In this document: piece after piece, positions 49,254 through 60,278 of the stretch
Position numbering within the stretch: position 1 is the first letter of the stretch
How the letters are laid out: every line of letters starts with the position of its first letter
Source of the DNA: Legionella qingyii
GTDB taxonomy: Bacteria > Pseudomonadota > Gammaproteobacteria > Legionellales > Legionellaceae
Length of the DNA stretch: 64,000 nucleotides
Direction: 5' to 3'
Assembly (NCBI RefSeq): GCF_003184185.1
Contig: NZ_QHJG01000011.1
Span: 58,047 to 122,046 of the forward strand
The notes under the pieces: generated by a model
The model's input: only the letters and a program-made list of their open reading frames with translations
What the model was told of the DNA's origin: nothing
Database searches by the model: none
Position numbers and translations under genes: made by a program

Positions 49254-50138
49254 AGTACTGAATATAACTCGTTACTAAAGAAGAAGGAGAAAAAGCCATT
49301 TGAGGAATTGCTTGCAAGGAAATTTTAGTGGCTTTTGCGGCAATTTTACAGGAAGTTTAAATGCTCAAACTTTATTTCAAGGGCGATCATTTACTGAAAA
49401 TCGATGGTTAAGAGCTTGTAAACCACTTCATAAAAATCGAGGCTATAGAAGCGGTCAGAGGACGAAAGGTAGGTCGACAACGAGAAGGTAAAAAAATAAA
49501 TAACACCGTTATTAAAGTAGCCGACGTCGTAGGTTTTAATGTAAAACTGGTAGATTGGGTAGTGCTACTAGTAACCATTGTATCCATAGACGTGGGTATC
49601 TTGACGAGCGCCACATAAAATCCTTCGGTCCTGGTTGTATAAAAGCAAGGACGACGTCTGTCAGAAATGCTTGAGCAGGCGCTACGAGATATAGTGCTGA
49701 CTATGCTGCGAGTTATTACAGACGTATTGACAGCCAACGTTGTAAGCGACATTGGTGACAGTGGAACTTACTGGTTATAAAAAATATTTTTATGACGCGT
49801 TTATACGGAAGATATTATTACTGTAGCCTACCTACTTGGACGAGAAGCAGATGTGCGGCCAAACAGAATTTTAGTTTTTAACCAAACCAGTGACTGAACG
49901 GTAACACTTCGTTTCGTTATACAAGAAAATTATTTAGATTTACTTCGTAGAGGCCACATAGTTTTAAACATAGAGATGCTATAAGAAGTTCTAATTGAAG
50001 AAGTCCTGTGAGTGCTATTATTAGTAGGTATAATTCATAAACACGTGAATGAGGTAACTCGAAATCGAAAAGGTCATTTACGTTCCTCTCAGGACAGAAG
50101 GGCCTCGGTCTGCGAGGAGGTTATTAATATTTTTAGTA
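49254..50138. other. Mirror-read (R): uridine kinase/phosphoribulokinase-family protein
   Basis: R-read from 50138, 294 residues. P-loop FIIIGGASGSGKTGLS at the very N-terminus, MDDYYRE, then DTPEMLHLDLL and DVIIIEGIFA, as in uridine kinases. Bacterial Udk is about 210 residues; here a C-terminal extension of about 80 residues (from about 215) has no recognised motif and includes a Glu-rich TEKEEEE end. Substrate may differ from uridine. The gene stands alone between the S53 protease and the polyamine operon. Confidence 0.82.
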
Positions 50139-50438
50139 TACGTGGGGTTTCTCTACAACTTAAATCTAAGTGTTTCTGCTTTCTAATATGTACGCACGAA
50201 TACTAATGAGTTTGTTTTGTTAATACATAAAATGACTAAAAATATATAAAAAACCTATTATTACGCCAATCTGTACGTAATAAGAAAATAGATACTCGAG
50301 AATGCGATTGCAATTACTCAACGTACAAAAAACGTTGTTTTAGCTACAATTGAGTTACTTAAAAAAGTTTACTCTGACTGAGAATTAGTCTTCTGGCCTA
50401 GTTCTCAGTCTTACACGAGCCGTTTTAGCTGGATTAGA
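50139..50438. other. Mirror-read: 300-base intergenic region
   Basis: Between the S53 protease stop and the kinase start. R-read, an imperfect hairpin with arms around CAAGAGTCAGAATG and ATTAAGAGTCAGTCTC lies close to the protease stop. The remainder is AT-rich with possible promoter elements near the kinase, none strong enough to assign. Confidence 0.4.
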
Positions 50439-51626
50439 GATAAATATTAAATGATTCAGTACTTAATTTGACGGTTCAAGACCTCATGGATTAGGTCAGT
50501 GTATTAGTATAGGAAAAACACGTCGTGTCATTATAGGTGTACAAGGTAATCAAGGACACCATTATAGTAATTTTAACATTACCATAAAAGGTCACGACCC
50601 CAAACGCCGGCGTATCTATCGTGATTATTTTACTCACGGTATATGAAATCTTATCTCACTTAAACATTAACGGCGCTAAGGACGGGTGACGCCACGTGGA
50701 CGCGAACATGGTGGCTGTTGCCGGGTTGGATATGGTAGCGATGAACCTTGTCTCAATATTTGACTTTTAGGACAAAGACCTAGGCGTAATATTCGATGTA
50801 GACCTGGGGGGGCGAATAATAACCTAAAACCTTATCCATTAAAAAAAACTAAGAGTCCGGTACCAAGATGTTACGAGTGAGGCGGTGGTGAAGGACTGGT
50901 ACGGAGGAGAGGAACTATTAAAGGTATCAATAGTTGTTCATTGCATCAAGGCGGCTGGCGGTTTTGTATTCCACTACTACGTCCTATCTCCCAAGGGAAC
51001 GGCGATAGTGGCCTACTCCGATGTTTTCACTGGAAACCTAATAATTTATCACGTAGTATCCTTCAAAGAAGTCCTTTGAGTAGAGGTGGGGTCGAGTACC
51101 TCTGTTGCCATCGAGGCAAAAAATGCCGTTGAACGTGCCGAAATTTATTTAATAGATACGATAGTAGACGTCGGAGATGATTTTAATAAAAACGACGTCC
51201 GCGGTGTCGTACATGGGTGAGCTGTAGGTTTCGTTAAAGAGGCCGGGTAGGTCGTAGACAAAAACCGAAAAATGGCGAACGTATCTAGAAGAATTTTGTC
51301 GGTAAACGACAACATGTGCGTCCATTAGGCTTTACAAAGCTCTTGTGCGGATCTAGACGAAGTTAAAAACCTAGCAGTATTCGTAGATGTTAGCGTTATT
51401 GGACAGGGAAAGGAACGCTCAACTGACTTAATTTAGGTATTCGATGAGCATGGACCGAACCACAATTAGGACACCCCTATTTTACTCCACATAAACCAAA
51501 TATTACCTAACCTACTACGCGATGGGGACCACGAAAACGATTACGTATTCGGACGTGTGAGTTATTTGGCTCATGTTAACCACATTGTTCGGTAAATTTA
51601 CCCTTCGGTAAATCAAAGTTAAAGTA
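50439..51626. other. Mirror-read (R): S53-family serine-carboxyl peptidase (sedolisin-like)
   Basis: R-read from 51626, 395 residues. A signal-like N-terminus is followed by a catalytic domain with IVDAYDDP, the Glu/Asp pair in WAGEIALDVEW, the serine in ASSGDSGKG, and the C-terminal calcium site (NDITTGTNG ... YVTGLGTP). No long prodomain is present, unlike classical sedolisins (about 500-600), so it belongs to the short bacterial form. Likely secreted. Confidence 0.92.
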
Positions 51627-51830
51627 ACATAAAGGAATATAGCTACATTAATTTAGGAAATAGAGGTAGTATGCATGGTTACGATAATGAAATTTAATCC
51701 TTGTTGGCCTTATTAACCGAATGAACGTTTCCCTTGTGAAGTATGAACGTTTCTCAAGGACCCAAGATCGAGTGCGGAAGTGGGTCCGATACAACTAATC
51801 AAAAGATTAACTTATAAGTGTGCGTTGTGA

Positions 51831-54248
51831 AATATGCAGATATAAAAGTCGAAGATTACGCAATGAAAGCTATTTGAGTGCAGACCCAAGTTGTAACAGA
51901 GGGTAGTTACAGCACTTTTAGCGTAGACGTCGTTGACGTAGGAGTTACGATTGAACGTCGTATGCCGCATGTCGCCCTAGGTATCAACAGAGGGTGTCGA
52001 CTAGACCTAAGTAAAGAGGGTCTGGAAATATCGCAACTTATCGGACTGGAGAAAACCGAAGAAGGTATTCGGTCAAATTCCGAACAAGTTTCGAAAGATG
52101 GTAGTTGAGGAACAGTGGGGCAAATTGTATGCGAGGAAGGAGATGATTTGAACGATTAAACCTTGGATCTAATCGATTAAGAAATATCAGAAATCTCAAC
52201 TTTTTAAGCTGTAAGTATCCCTACATTAATAGGTAAGGTACGACCCATTGATACTAAGCACCTTATTTAACCAAACATAGAAGGTCTCGTACACAGAGCT
52301 GGACTATGACGAGGCAGAATGATGGATCAACAACGTTTGAGTTTACGTTGACAAATGTGGTTAAACGATAAAAAAGAACGACCAATTTTAGAAGTAACAC
52401 GTTGTACCCGTTTATACGATGGGCAAAATCCTATAGACAGCCTATAGAAGAAAATATTGCAAACTATTAAAAAAGTCGGGCGGCTATAACAACATGGTTT
52501 AGAAGATTACGCCATCGTCGTTAACCTCCTCGCAGAAAACGACCCATCTTACGACGAGGTAGATTTCGTGAAACACAATTTATAAGTTTATTACGAAGTA
52601 GTAGAAAATGTATAACGAGAACAAAAGGCGCGAAGTGAAATATATCGCCCCCGACTCGTTACATCTACATCGGTGCGAGATCGTTAAGACCTCAGACAGA
52701 TATCTTTTTCCAATCATTATTCCAAGACTACACGCTCGGTAGCTGCAGCCGCAGCCAGTACTATTATTATGCTACTATTGCCTGAAATAGCCCTAGTATA
52801 AGTAGCCCAGGATATGGTGTAGGGTTCCGACACTAGTCACATCGGTGAAGAACGCTACTTTCGTAGAATAGTTTTGCACGAAAAAGCTGTAAATTATAGA
52901 AAGGAAACTCGCCATTTTAGCGAACCTTGAAAGATAGGGCGGGAACAAAGCGGCTTGGCGGGCGTCTTAGAGGGAGATGGTCTATTTCGAGACTATTCCG
53001 TCCCAGAAAAAGAACTGTTAGTCGGTCAAAAGGCCCGTTGGGTCGCTATAGGTTACGTGGAAACGCTGCTCAGTAAAGCGCTCGTGCAGCGCGTCGAAGA
53101 GAACGTGCACGTCGTAGATATTAAAACCGTTGTTAACGAAAACGTGTCCGACCTAAAAGATTCTCCTTTAGTAACTTAAAAAGCCGTTGTGAGCTAAGTT
53201 GTTGACTAAAATGAAGACTTCTATGTTCGAATAGGAAACAAACTCTGCTTTTAAACCCTAGCCCTTGAAATTGCCTTTCTTGGCGACAATTAGGGAGTGC
53301 TCGTAGTAGCGGACAACCGCTATGAAACCGGAAAAACCGTATTGGAAGTGAAAGCTATATTAATAAATTTCAAGACCAATTACGTCGGGACTTAGGTCGG
53401 TACACTCATGGTGGTAGTGCGACACCTTATAACAAACATTTCGTTATTTCCCAAAGAACTATTCTTAGTAAGGTGACGTATCTCTCAAGTTGTTGTTATA
53501 ATAGAAAAAGTCGCGAGTATCTTTTGTGACATCCATATTACTGCAAAAATAAAAATAATTCCACGAGCTGTTTGCGGAAATAGGGTGGGAGTATTACCTT
53601 ACATAGAACAGAAACTGACGCGAGTAGTTTGTTTACCTACGTCTGCGGTCTTAAATTCATCCTATTAAGAGAATCAGAAAAACGATTTTATAGCATCACT
53701 TTAAGTTATAATCTCTTACAAAGTCGTGAGCCAAATTTGGTTTAAACTCAAGGTCAGCAACAACGTAGCGGACAAAGACGGTACCCGCGAAGACCTTGCG
53801 GTAACGCCATTACAACAAGCACTTAAAATGGTACAGCTGCGTGACAGTTTACGTTAAGAAGACTATTCCGTAATTGATGACTTTGTGGTTGCGGTACGTT
53901 TGGTGGACTATGAAATATCCTCAATAGTAGTTTGAATGGAGGACGCACTTCATGACAGTACTAGTGAAGACGTCGTCTCGCGGGAAGAAGAAATACTTAT
54001 AGTTGTCCCTATGGTGCAGGTAGTAGAAATTGTCTTTAACTGAGTAGCCTTACTTATCATTGTTTTTAGAGAAACGTCATAGGACGGTCACGAAGTAGAT
54101 ATCTCAATAGTTGTTGAAGTTTTTGGTACACCACGTCTGGACATGGTAGTAGGCATAGTGGCTATATGTAGGGCCCAGAAAAAGAATGACGTAGATTTGG
54201 GAAATCCTGAAATTATAATAAACTTAGCATTGACCGTAGTTGCGAGTA
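51831..54248. other. gyrB: Mirror-read (R): DNA gyrase subunit B
   Basis: R-read from 54248 (GAGG nine bases upstream), 805 residues, equal to E. coli GyrB (804). The N-terminus has the ATPase signature KVLKGLDAVRKRPGMYIGD then GTGLHHMVFEVVDN. The C-terminus ends RREFIESNALEAENIDV. It supplies the ATPase of gyrase. It is the fourth gene of the classic dnaA-dnaN-recF-gyrB order; only ends and selected segments were translated. Confidence 0.96.
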
Positions 54249-54439
54249 ATCCACCAGGAGAATGGGATAACCACCACAAGATTTATGGGATATTATCGTA
54301 TAAAACGCGGTGCAAATATACAGTAGGTCCTTGAAATGTATGTTAGCTATTGCGGGAGGAATTTCGGTGAGTTATTACCTTATATCTGATAAGGGAGAAA
54401 ATAAAAGTAACTACCATTTATCCAAACCTCTGATGCTAA

Positions 54440-54455
54440 ACAAAGTGCACTTTGT
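54440..54455. repeat. 16-base palindrome; mirror-read parS site
   Basis: Literal text is ACAAAGTGCACTTTGT, a perfect palindrome. Its mirror is TGTTTCACGTGAAACA, exactly the consensus parS bound by ParB (Spo0J), and it lies between recF and gyrB next to the origin, as expected for chromosome segregation. Confidence 0.93.
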
Positions 54456-55523
54456 AATAAAGACGACATTGTGCGGAAGTGACTAAACTATTTAATTTAC
54501 AAGAACCCAGCTATAATGACTTTACTCGAAAAGACCTACTCAACATCTTCACTAATGCATAACAGGGCGAGCAACTCGTTCTATGAGGTATTCAAAGTAA
54601 ACTACACAAAGTAGCTCAAGTCGTCCATTTAGCAGTTAATTTACGTTCGTAAGGACAACATTTTCTAAGCGAACTCGATTCGCGTTTCGTTAATTTTAAT
54701 AAAAAACAACGGGTGCCCTATTTTGAACAAAGCGAAATAAAACTAATTGAAGATAATTTTATAGTCGAACTACTCGCGGTTTAACACATATTCAGAAAAC
54801 TAATAGTCTTCGTTTTAAGAGTCGATTATAAACAAGGTCAAGAAAAGGTCTCAAAAAAAACAGGGTTGGAAATATTATCGATTCGAATGTTAGCTCTACT
54901 GAGTTAAGAAAATCACGTCGCTGTTTGCGTGCAAGGGTAACGCGTTTTATGAGAAGTGCTTCGTGTACTTCAACCATCCGTTTAACTGAATCGACAAATA
55001 GGGTACCTTGTTTTACGAAATTTCCCCGTACAACAAAATTTTCGCGTAACGCGACGAAATCATGAGAAAATATAAGGAAGGTATTTCCTTCTATCAATAC
55101 AAAGTGCACTTTGTTAGGGGTCAGGTTATTTGATGCTGCTTGTCTTCCTGGACGTAGCTATTAAACTTTTTCCAGCCTTATTTTCTAGACTGTCCCATTG
55201 CGCATTCGGTTAACTGACCAACACCTCGTTTTAACTAATAAGTTAAATTAGACCCACCCAAGTCTTATTCTAAAAACTTATGATTAGCAAAGAACAACAA
55301 CACGAGCTCGTTTATGCCAATTTCTACCCATTAGTATTCTTTATTAACCGCTATAAAGTGCCCTTGCTTTTCTTACAGGTGTCGAATTATTTATTTCAGG
55401 AAGTTCCTGTCTTCAAAACGGTGACGGTAAACCTGGTATATATTTTAATTTAGACCCTGAATTCGGTTCAACACAGCTACTTTATAAAGCATTCAATACT
55501 TAAGAATTAAGTCTTTCCTAGTA
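54456..55523. other. recF: Mirror-read (R): DNA repair protein RecF
   Basis: R-read from 55523, 355 residues. The start overlaps the dnaN stop as ATGA. MILSELRIHNLR, Walker A YGPNGSGKTSVLEG, the family LLDWGLFHVKH segment, and near the C-terminus SRGQQKIILIALRLAQ (signature) and LIDDLPAELDE (Walker B). It loads RecA at gaps. A parS site lies inside its coding sequence at the LFHVKH codons. Confidence 0.96.
55099..55114. repeat. Second 16-base palindrome; mirror-read parS inside recF
   Basis: Same perfect palindrome as at 54440-54455, embedded in the recF frame where it encodes the F-H-V-K stretch. Two exact copies 660 bases apart beside the origin make chance very unlikely. Confidence 0.92.
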
Positions 55524-56623
55524 TAAAAGTATCCGTATTAATATATAACCATTAATAGTAGTAGATATCTGAGTTAATTTTATGATGATAGGCATAAGCT
55601 ATCTCTGTTTGCTTAAACAGGAAGTGGTTTTACACTTTCGTGTAGCTCGTTTATCCATCGTAAGTTCGGTTAGAAATTGAGTAGCGGGACACAAAGTCGC
55701 TAATTTCTAAGTTGCCGAAGAAGAACAAGTAATAACAACCGTTAATTTCAATTGTACGGTCCAACATTTACTTCGTATTGGCGGAAACTGAAAAGTACTC
55801 GGTTTTACTGTTATGCACTATTACTCGCGAATTTTTGTCGCGTTAGTTATTACTAGACGAACAGGACTAAAAATCCTTATCGAAATCATATTCCTCCTTT
55901 TGCGCGAAGTTAGTTAAAACTATTTTTGTATTTAACTGCCCTATGGTTAAATTTTACTCTAAAAGGTCGTCGGTTATTATGGAGAAGTAGAAGTTATGAT
56001 AAATCTTCTGCATTGTTGAGAACTTAAGGGAAAAAACCATAGTTGTCAAAAAAGAGTAACCATAATCTTGTAACTACTGCTGTTTAGCGGTAAGCTACAG
56101 GTAGACATCGTTGTCGTCTTTACTCCAAGCCAAGTTTTAGTTCTTTGTTAGGTAAATCTTTCTGAGCGTGTAGAACAACACGGTATCGTTTTACTCACCT
56201 GACGTTGTCGAAATTATTTTGGTTTGCTCCTTATCAGTTAAGTTGGAGCAACGTAAGTAGAAGCGAATTCCCTATCGGTAGTCGCCCATTGCAACAGTTA
56301 AACTTGCTTGATGCAGGAACAAATTATCAATTATCTCGTAATAGTTGTTAGTGAAACCCTAACCCCAGTAGTAGATTTCTTGCTTATTATAGTTATTTAA
56401 AAAAACGTCCCTGTCATTATGAAGGTCTGACAAGCGGTCTTAATGTCCCATGAACTCGTCGTTAGAGTTAAAGGTTTAGGCATCGGCATTATAAATTGCT
56501 TAATAGACTATTAAATTCTATTTTTAAGCTGTTTTATCGATTTGAAACGAAAAATAGTTGTCGTGGACGTTGACATTCATCGCCTCTTTCATTTAGGAGA
56601 AAAAATTATCGCTTAAGTTTGTT
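55520..56623. other. dnaN: Mirror-read (R): DNA polymerase III sliding clamp
   Basis: R-read from a TTG at 56623 (GGAG upstream), 367 residues (E. coli 366). It starts FEFAIKKEDLLSPLLTVAGAVDKK and ends with the clamp's QYIIMPMKI, the conserved MPxR/KI tail. The beta clamp tethers polymerase III to DNA. The 209-base gap to dnaA may hold its own promoter. Confidence 0.96.
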
Positions 56624-56832
56624 CTATCTTGAGGTAGAATTGGATTCTTATTGTTATTTTTTTAGCGAAGTAGTGCGAGTACGTAGTAGACCTAATTCTA
56701 TCAGTATTAGCATCGGTCTCATTTCGCTTTGCCTTGTCCCAAACAGAGCCGGACCTACTTATGAAATCAGGACCTAAGGTGGAGTTAGGGGAGTCTTCGG
56801 GTACCAGCCAGACAATTTTAGACAGCTAACTT

Positions 56833-58224
56833 AATTCTTCTGTTTTACGCGTAATTTAAAAATATTAGAAGTCATTTTAGTGACAGTAGGACTTGGTTAA
56901 GGAATTGAAAGGACGTACGTACTTATTGGCAACATACTAGTGCCGGTGGTTTTACTAGGGGTTAAAGCCCATTCGACACTAACCAATTGAGAAACGAATT
57001 TCGGTATCGGTAAACAGACCCAGACCGTTATCTTGCCGACGCCGCGAAACTGTTATTTAGTCGGTGAAACTGGAATATTATGAGTCGATGACAAAAAACT
57101 TATAAAAGTTACCATTGATTAAATAGGACGTTTCGGTCTTCTAGTGCGTTCCGAAGCACTTGTTTGAGTTACCATTAACCAAACGGTCATTTTACTCGTA
57201 ACCGTTATTGAGCGGCATTACGCGGGAGCTCAAGGGACTGTAACCTCGCTTATGCGAAGCGTTATTTTTTACGTTGGAGTATTCCGTTAAGTTATAAGCT
57301 AACAAGGCGGAACGATTAATTTTATCGTTGTGCACAAAGTTCGAGCCCTCCAAGTTGTCGTTGTCAATTAGGGGTTGGTTTAGCCCTAAAGTTTGCGAGA
57401 AGGTATGGAAGTTAAAGAAATCCTATTGCCAGTGAGCACTCTTACTAAACAACGACGGGGAGGTTATTTCGTAATTTTCATACCTTTTTGAGGAGAACTC
57501 TGGACAGAAATGGTCGTTTTTTGACCTATAGTAGTTATTCGTTACGTAAATCCCTTGCTATTTTTGCAAATTTAAGTAATTAACTCAAGCAGACCTATCG
57601 GAAATGGTATAGGCGTTGTTTTGCAAGTCTTACATTTATATCATAGAAGCGTAGTCCTAATAAAAAATTATACCGTAATGGTTATCGTACGTAGTTTACG
57701 CAAAAAGGATTTGGGTGTGGTGGTATTTATTTGTCACCTAATATCCGTAGTGGTCCAGCGAGTCGATGGACGTAACTTCGTCGAGCTCGATCGACCAACC
57801 TTAATGGAAGTTGTTTCGAAAGTTTTTGTTTAAAAAATAAATTCACTGACGAGAATATTAGCTGTCGAAAGAATCCACGGCAGAACTAACGTTGCCATAA
57901 CCGGCCTCGTCTCCGTAAATGAAGTCTACTTTTTCTTGATCTTCTTGGACGTCTCGAGCTTAGTCTGAGTCATGACCTTTGAGACGACGGTTAAAGTTAT
58001 CTTTAACTAAATTAGAGTAGTGGTGTTTTGACAAATTAGTTGAGAAGTTAAGCACGTTTTTTTACGAAGAAATGGGTTAGTTGTTGTTTAGCTAACCCTC
58101 GTTTATTTTATTTTGCAACAAGAAGACATACTCGGACATTTCCTGCGTTGGTCCATAATTTAACAACTCGTCTTATAAGTAGAACGTTATCTGGATTTGT
58201 AAAAACGGTTTGTCTACGACTGTG
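56833..58224. other. dnaA: Mirror-read (R): chromosomal replication initiator DnaA
   Basis: R-read from a GTG at 58224 (GAGGAG upstream), 463 residues. Domain I SASVWQKCLGLLQDE, a Ser-rich linker, AAA+ domain with [22 protein letters not shown] and LLIDDIQFFAGKDR, and C-terminal domain IV with [26 protein letters not shown]. It starts replication at oriC and begins the dnaA-dnaN-recF-gyrB order. DnaA boxes lie just upstream, suggesting autoregulation. Confidence 0.98.
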
Positions 58225-59583
58225 TTGTATTGAGGAGTAATTTCTTCCCACCATTTTTCTTATGTTTTGATTAATAGGTGTCGTTAATTTATACGGTGAC
58301 TTTCATGGGCCTGTCGTTCTATTAATTCGTACTTTAATGATGCATACTTTAACTCTTTATCTTAAAGAAGCCATGTGATTCCACGACGACGTCCGTTTAA
58401 TATGAGTCGGAACCCTTATTTCTTTTCAATAGGTGTTTTTTTCACACCTATAAAAGTCTTCATTCTCTCTTAATAAAACGTTCTTTAAATTTAACTATAT
58501 AAACTTCTCTCGATACGATTCATCTGCATAGTGAAACTTAAAGGTACGTTAAAAGGAATAAGAGTAAATTTTTTTCTATTTTTTTGTTAACTCAAACGGG
58601 AATTATATTAACAAAGTTTATTTCTAGTCATGTCTCCACAACTAACCTTGCTTAGCGAGGTAGAAACAAGAGTGAAACATATGGATTGCTAAATTTCTGT
58701 ATTCTATTACATCGTGAAACTAACGTGCGGTATTGGCAAATTTATGTAGTAATTTTGTAAGTCGGAAAACAAGTATTTCTTTTATTGGTGCTTATGAGAT
58801 AGATAAGTAATTACAGCGCGTTATCGAAAACAACTGAGAAGACATTAACGAAAACTTGATAACCGTGCAATTGAAATAAAGGATTACACTGTTTATTTTT
58901 TATCTTGATGGTTATCGATTTTTATATCGCTATCTTTTCTATGTGCTCAATTTCTTTTTTTTCGCTGTTTTGATGGTTGGTATCGCTTATGCTATGGTTT
59001 ATTATCGGTACGCTGGGATCTAGGTCTAGGTTATGGTAAATATCGCCTACAATTTTTATTCTACTAATAAGGATTTATCGACTTGAGTAATAAACTGCAG
59101 TAACTACAAATCAACGTAACGTTTTTTCTTATTATTATTTTTTTAGTTATTCAATTCATAATTTGTTGTAGGTCGCTTCTTGTCGCTATTTTGTATTATT
59201 TTTTTCTATTTTTTATTTAGTCCAACCTAGTTCAATTGATACTTATTTATGCTAGCTTATTGCCCATATTCGACTATTATTTAGTAACTTATTTAGTTTA
59301 GTATTTTTATGTATGTTTATCTAGTGTTCGAATTTTTCTCCAATGTTTGTTTCAAAGTATAGTTAATTCAATAACAAAAATTATTAATAAATTGTAAATA
59401 GTTGTTGTCTATTTTTGGATTATTGTTATTTTTTAAATTTTTTATATTTTATTACATCAATAATTGTCCGGGTTTTTTGTTTCTTTTTTCTCTCCTGTGT
59501 TTTTTATTAGTTAATAGTTTTAACTGTCATCTTTTTTTCAAGAGATAATAACGGTCGGAGTATTTAAATAATTGTCCAAGTAG
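58225..59583. other. Mirror-read: putative origin of replication/dnaA-rpmH intergenic region
   Basis: A gene-free, very AT-rich stretch of about 1.36 kb between divergent dnaA and rpmH. In R-reading it contains two perfect DnaA boxes as TGTGGATAA (58281-58273 and 58436-58428), a third with one mismatch (58452-58444), and long A/T runs at 59090-59520 that could be the unwinding element. Its position fits a chromosomal origin or the dnaA regulatory region. No convincing open frame was found in it. Confidence 0.7.
59522..59550. other. Mirror-read (C): promoter of rpmH
   Basis: C-read, a consensus -35 TTGACA (59522-59527), 17-base spacer and -10 TATTAT (59545-59550), about 30 bases before the rpmH start. 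It is the strongest sigma-70-like promoter noticed in the window, fitting a ribosomal protein gene. Confidence 0.85.
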
Positions 59584-59718
59584 TACTTTGCATGGAAAGT
59601 TGGATCATTAAATTTTGCATTTGCACTGGTGCCAAAAGCACTCGCATACCGATGAGCACGTCCATCTAATCATTAGTTTGCAGCAGCACGATTTCCGGCA
59701 TTTGCAAACTGACGGATT
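59584..59718. other. rpmH: Mirror-read (C): ribosomal protein L34
   Basis: C-read from 59584, 44 residues: MKRTFQPSNLKRKRDHGFRE through a very basic C-terminus ending RKRLTA. Complete and canonical. The rnpA start follows its stop with no gap. Confidence 0.98.
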
Positions 59719-60063
59719 CACAAACGAAAATTTTTTTGTGTCGCTAATGATTGTTTTATACTAATATTAGTACACAAACTTGTTCGTCTTTTTTATCATT
59801 GTAGGCTCAAATAGCAAGAGAAATCTCTTTTATTAAATCCAATACGTGCTGAACCCGACCGCAATAGATTCTTTTACTATCGTTTTCGAGTACTAGCTTT
59901 AGCATAATTTGCCGACAATTCTCTTTCGAAAGCTGTTTTTCTTAATGGACGTCAGCTACACCAAAAAAATCGTTCTGTTCCGCATCGTTTTGTTTGTTTA
60001 CGTTAATATTTACGATCTTACTCGTTTTGTACCTTTTTTAATTAGAGTACAATGCTTTTTATC
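59719..60063. other. rnpA: Mirror-read (C): ribonuclease P protein component
   Basis: C-read from a GTG directly after the rpmH stop, 114 residues. FAFKKTQRLLTKYDYN, the LGLALSKKM stretch and the RNR-like box DRNRIKRLLRESFR define the family. It supports tRNA 5' processing by RNase P RNA. It overlaps yidD by 16 bases. Confidence 0.96.
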
Positions 60064-60278
60064 AAACAAAGGGATAGTTTAATATATTTATAAACTAATC
60101 GGGGAACAATTTCGGTTCAACGGCTATGATGGGTTCAACAAGTGTTATACGACTTTCGCGATAGGATGTGACACCGTATTGGTTTCCAAATACCTACCGA
60201 AATTTTTCTCATGACGCAACGGTAGGAACCAGTGCACCACCGATACTAGGACATGAGGGGTTGTTGCTCTTAGTAACT
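60048..60278. other. yidD: Mirror-read (C): membrane insertion efficiency factor YidD
   Basis: C-read from 60048, inside the 3' end of rnpA; 76 residues. It has [42 protein letters not shown], the invariant cysteine-rich YidD core. It assists YidC-dependent membrane insertion. The stop overlaps the yidC start codon by one base (TGATG). Confidence 0.96.
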
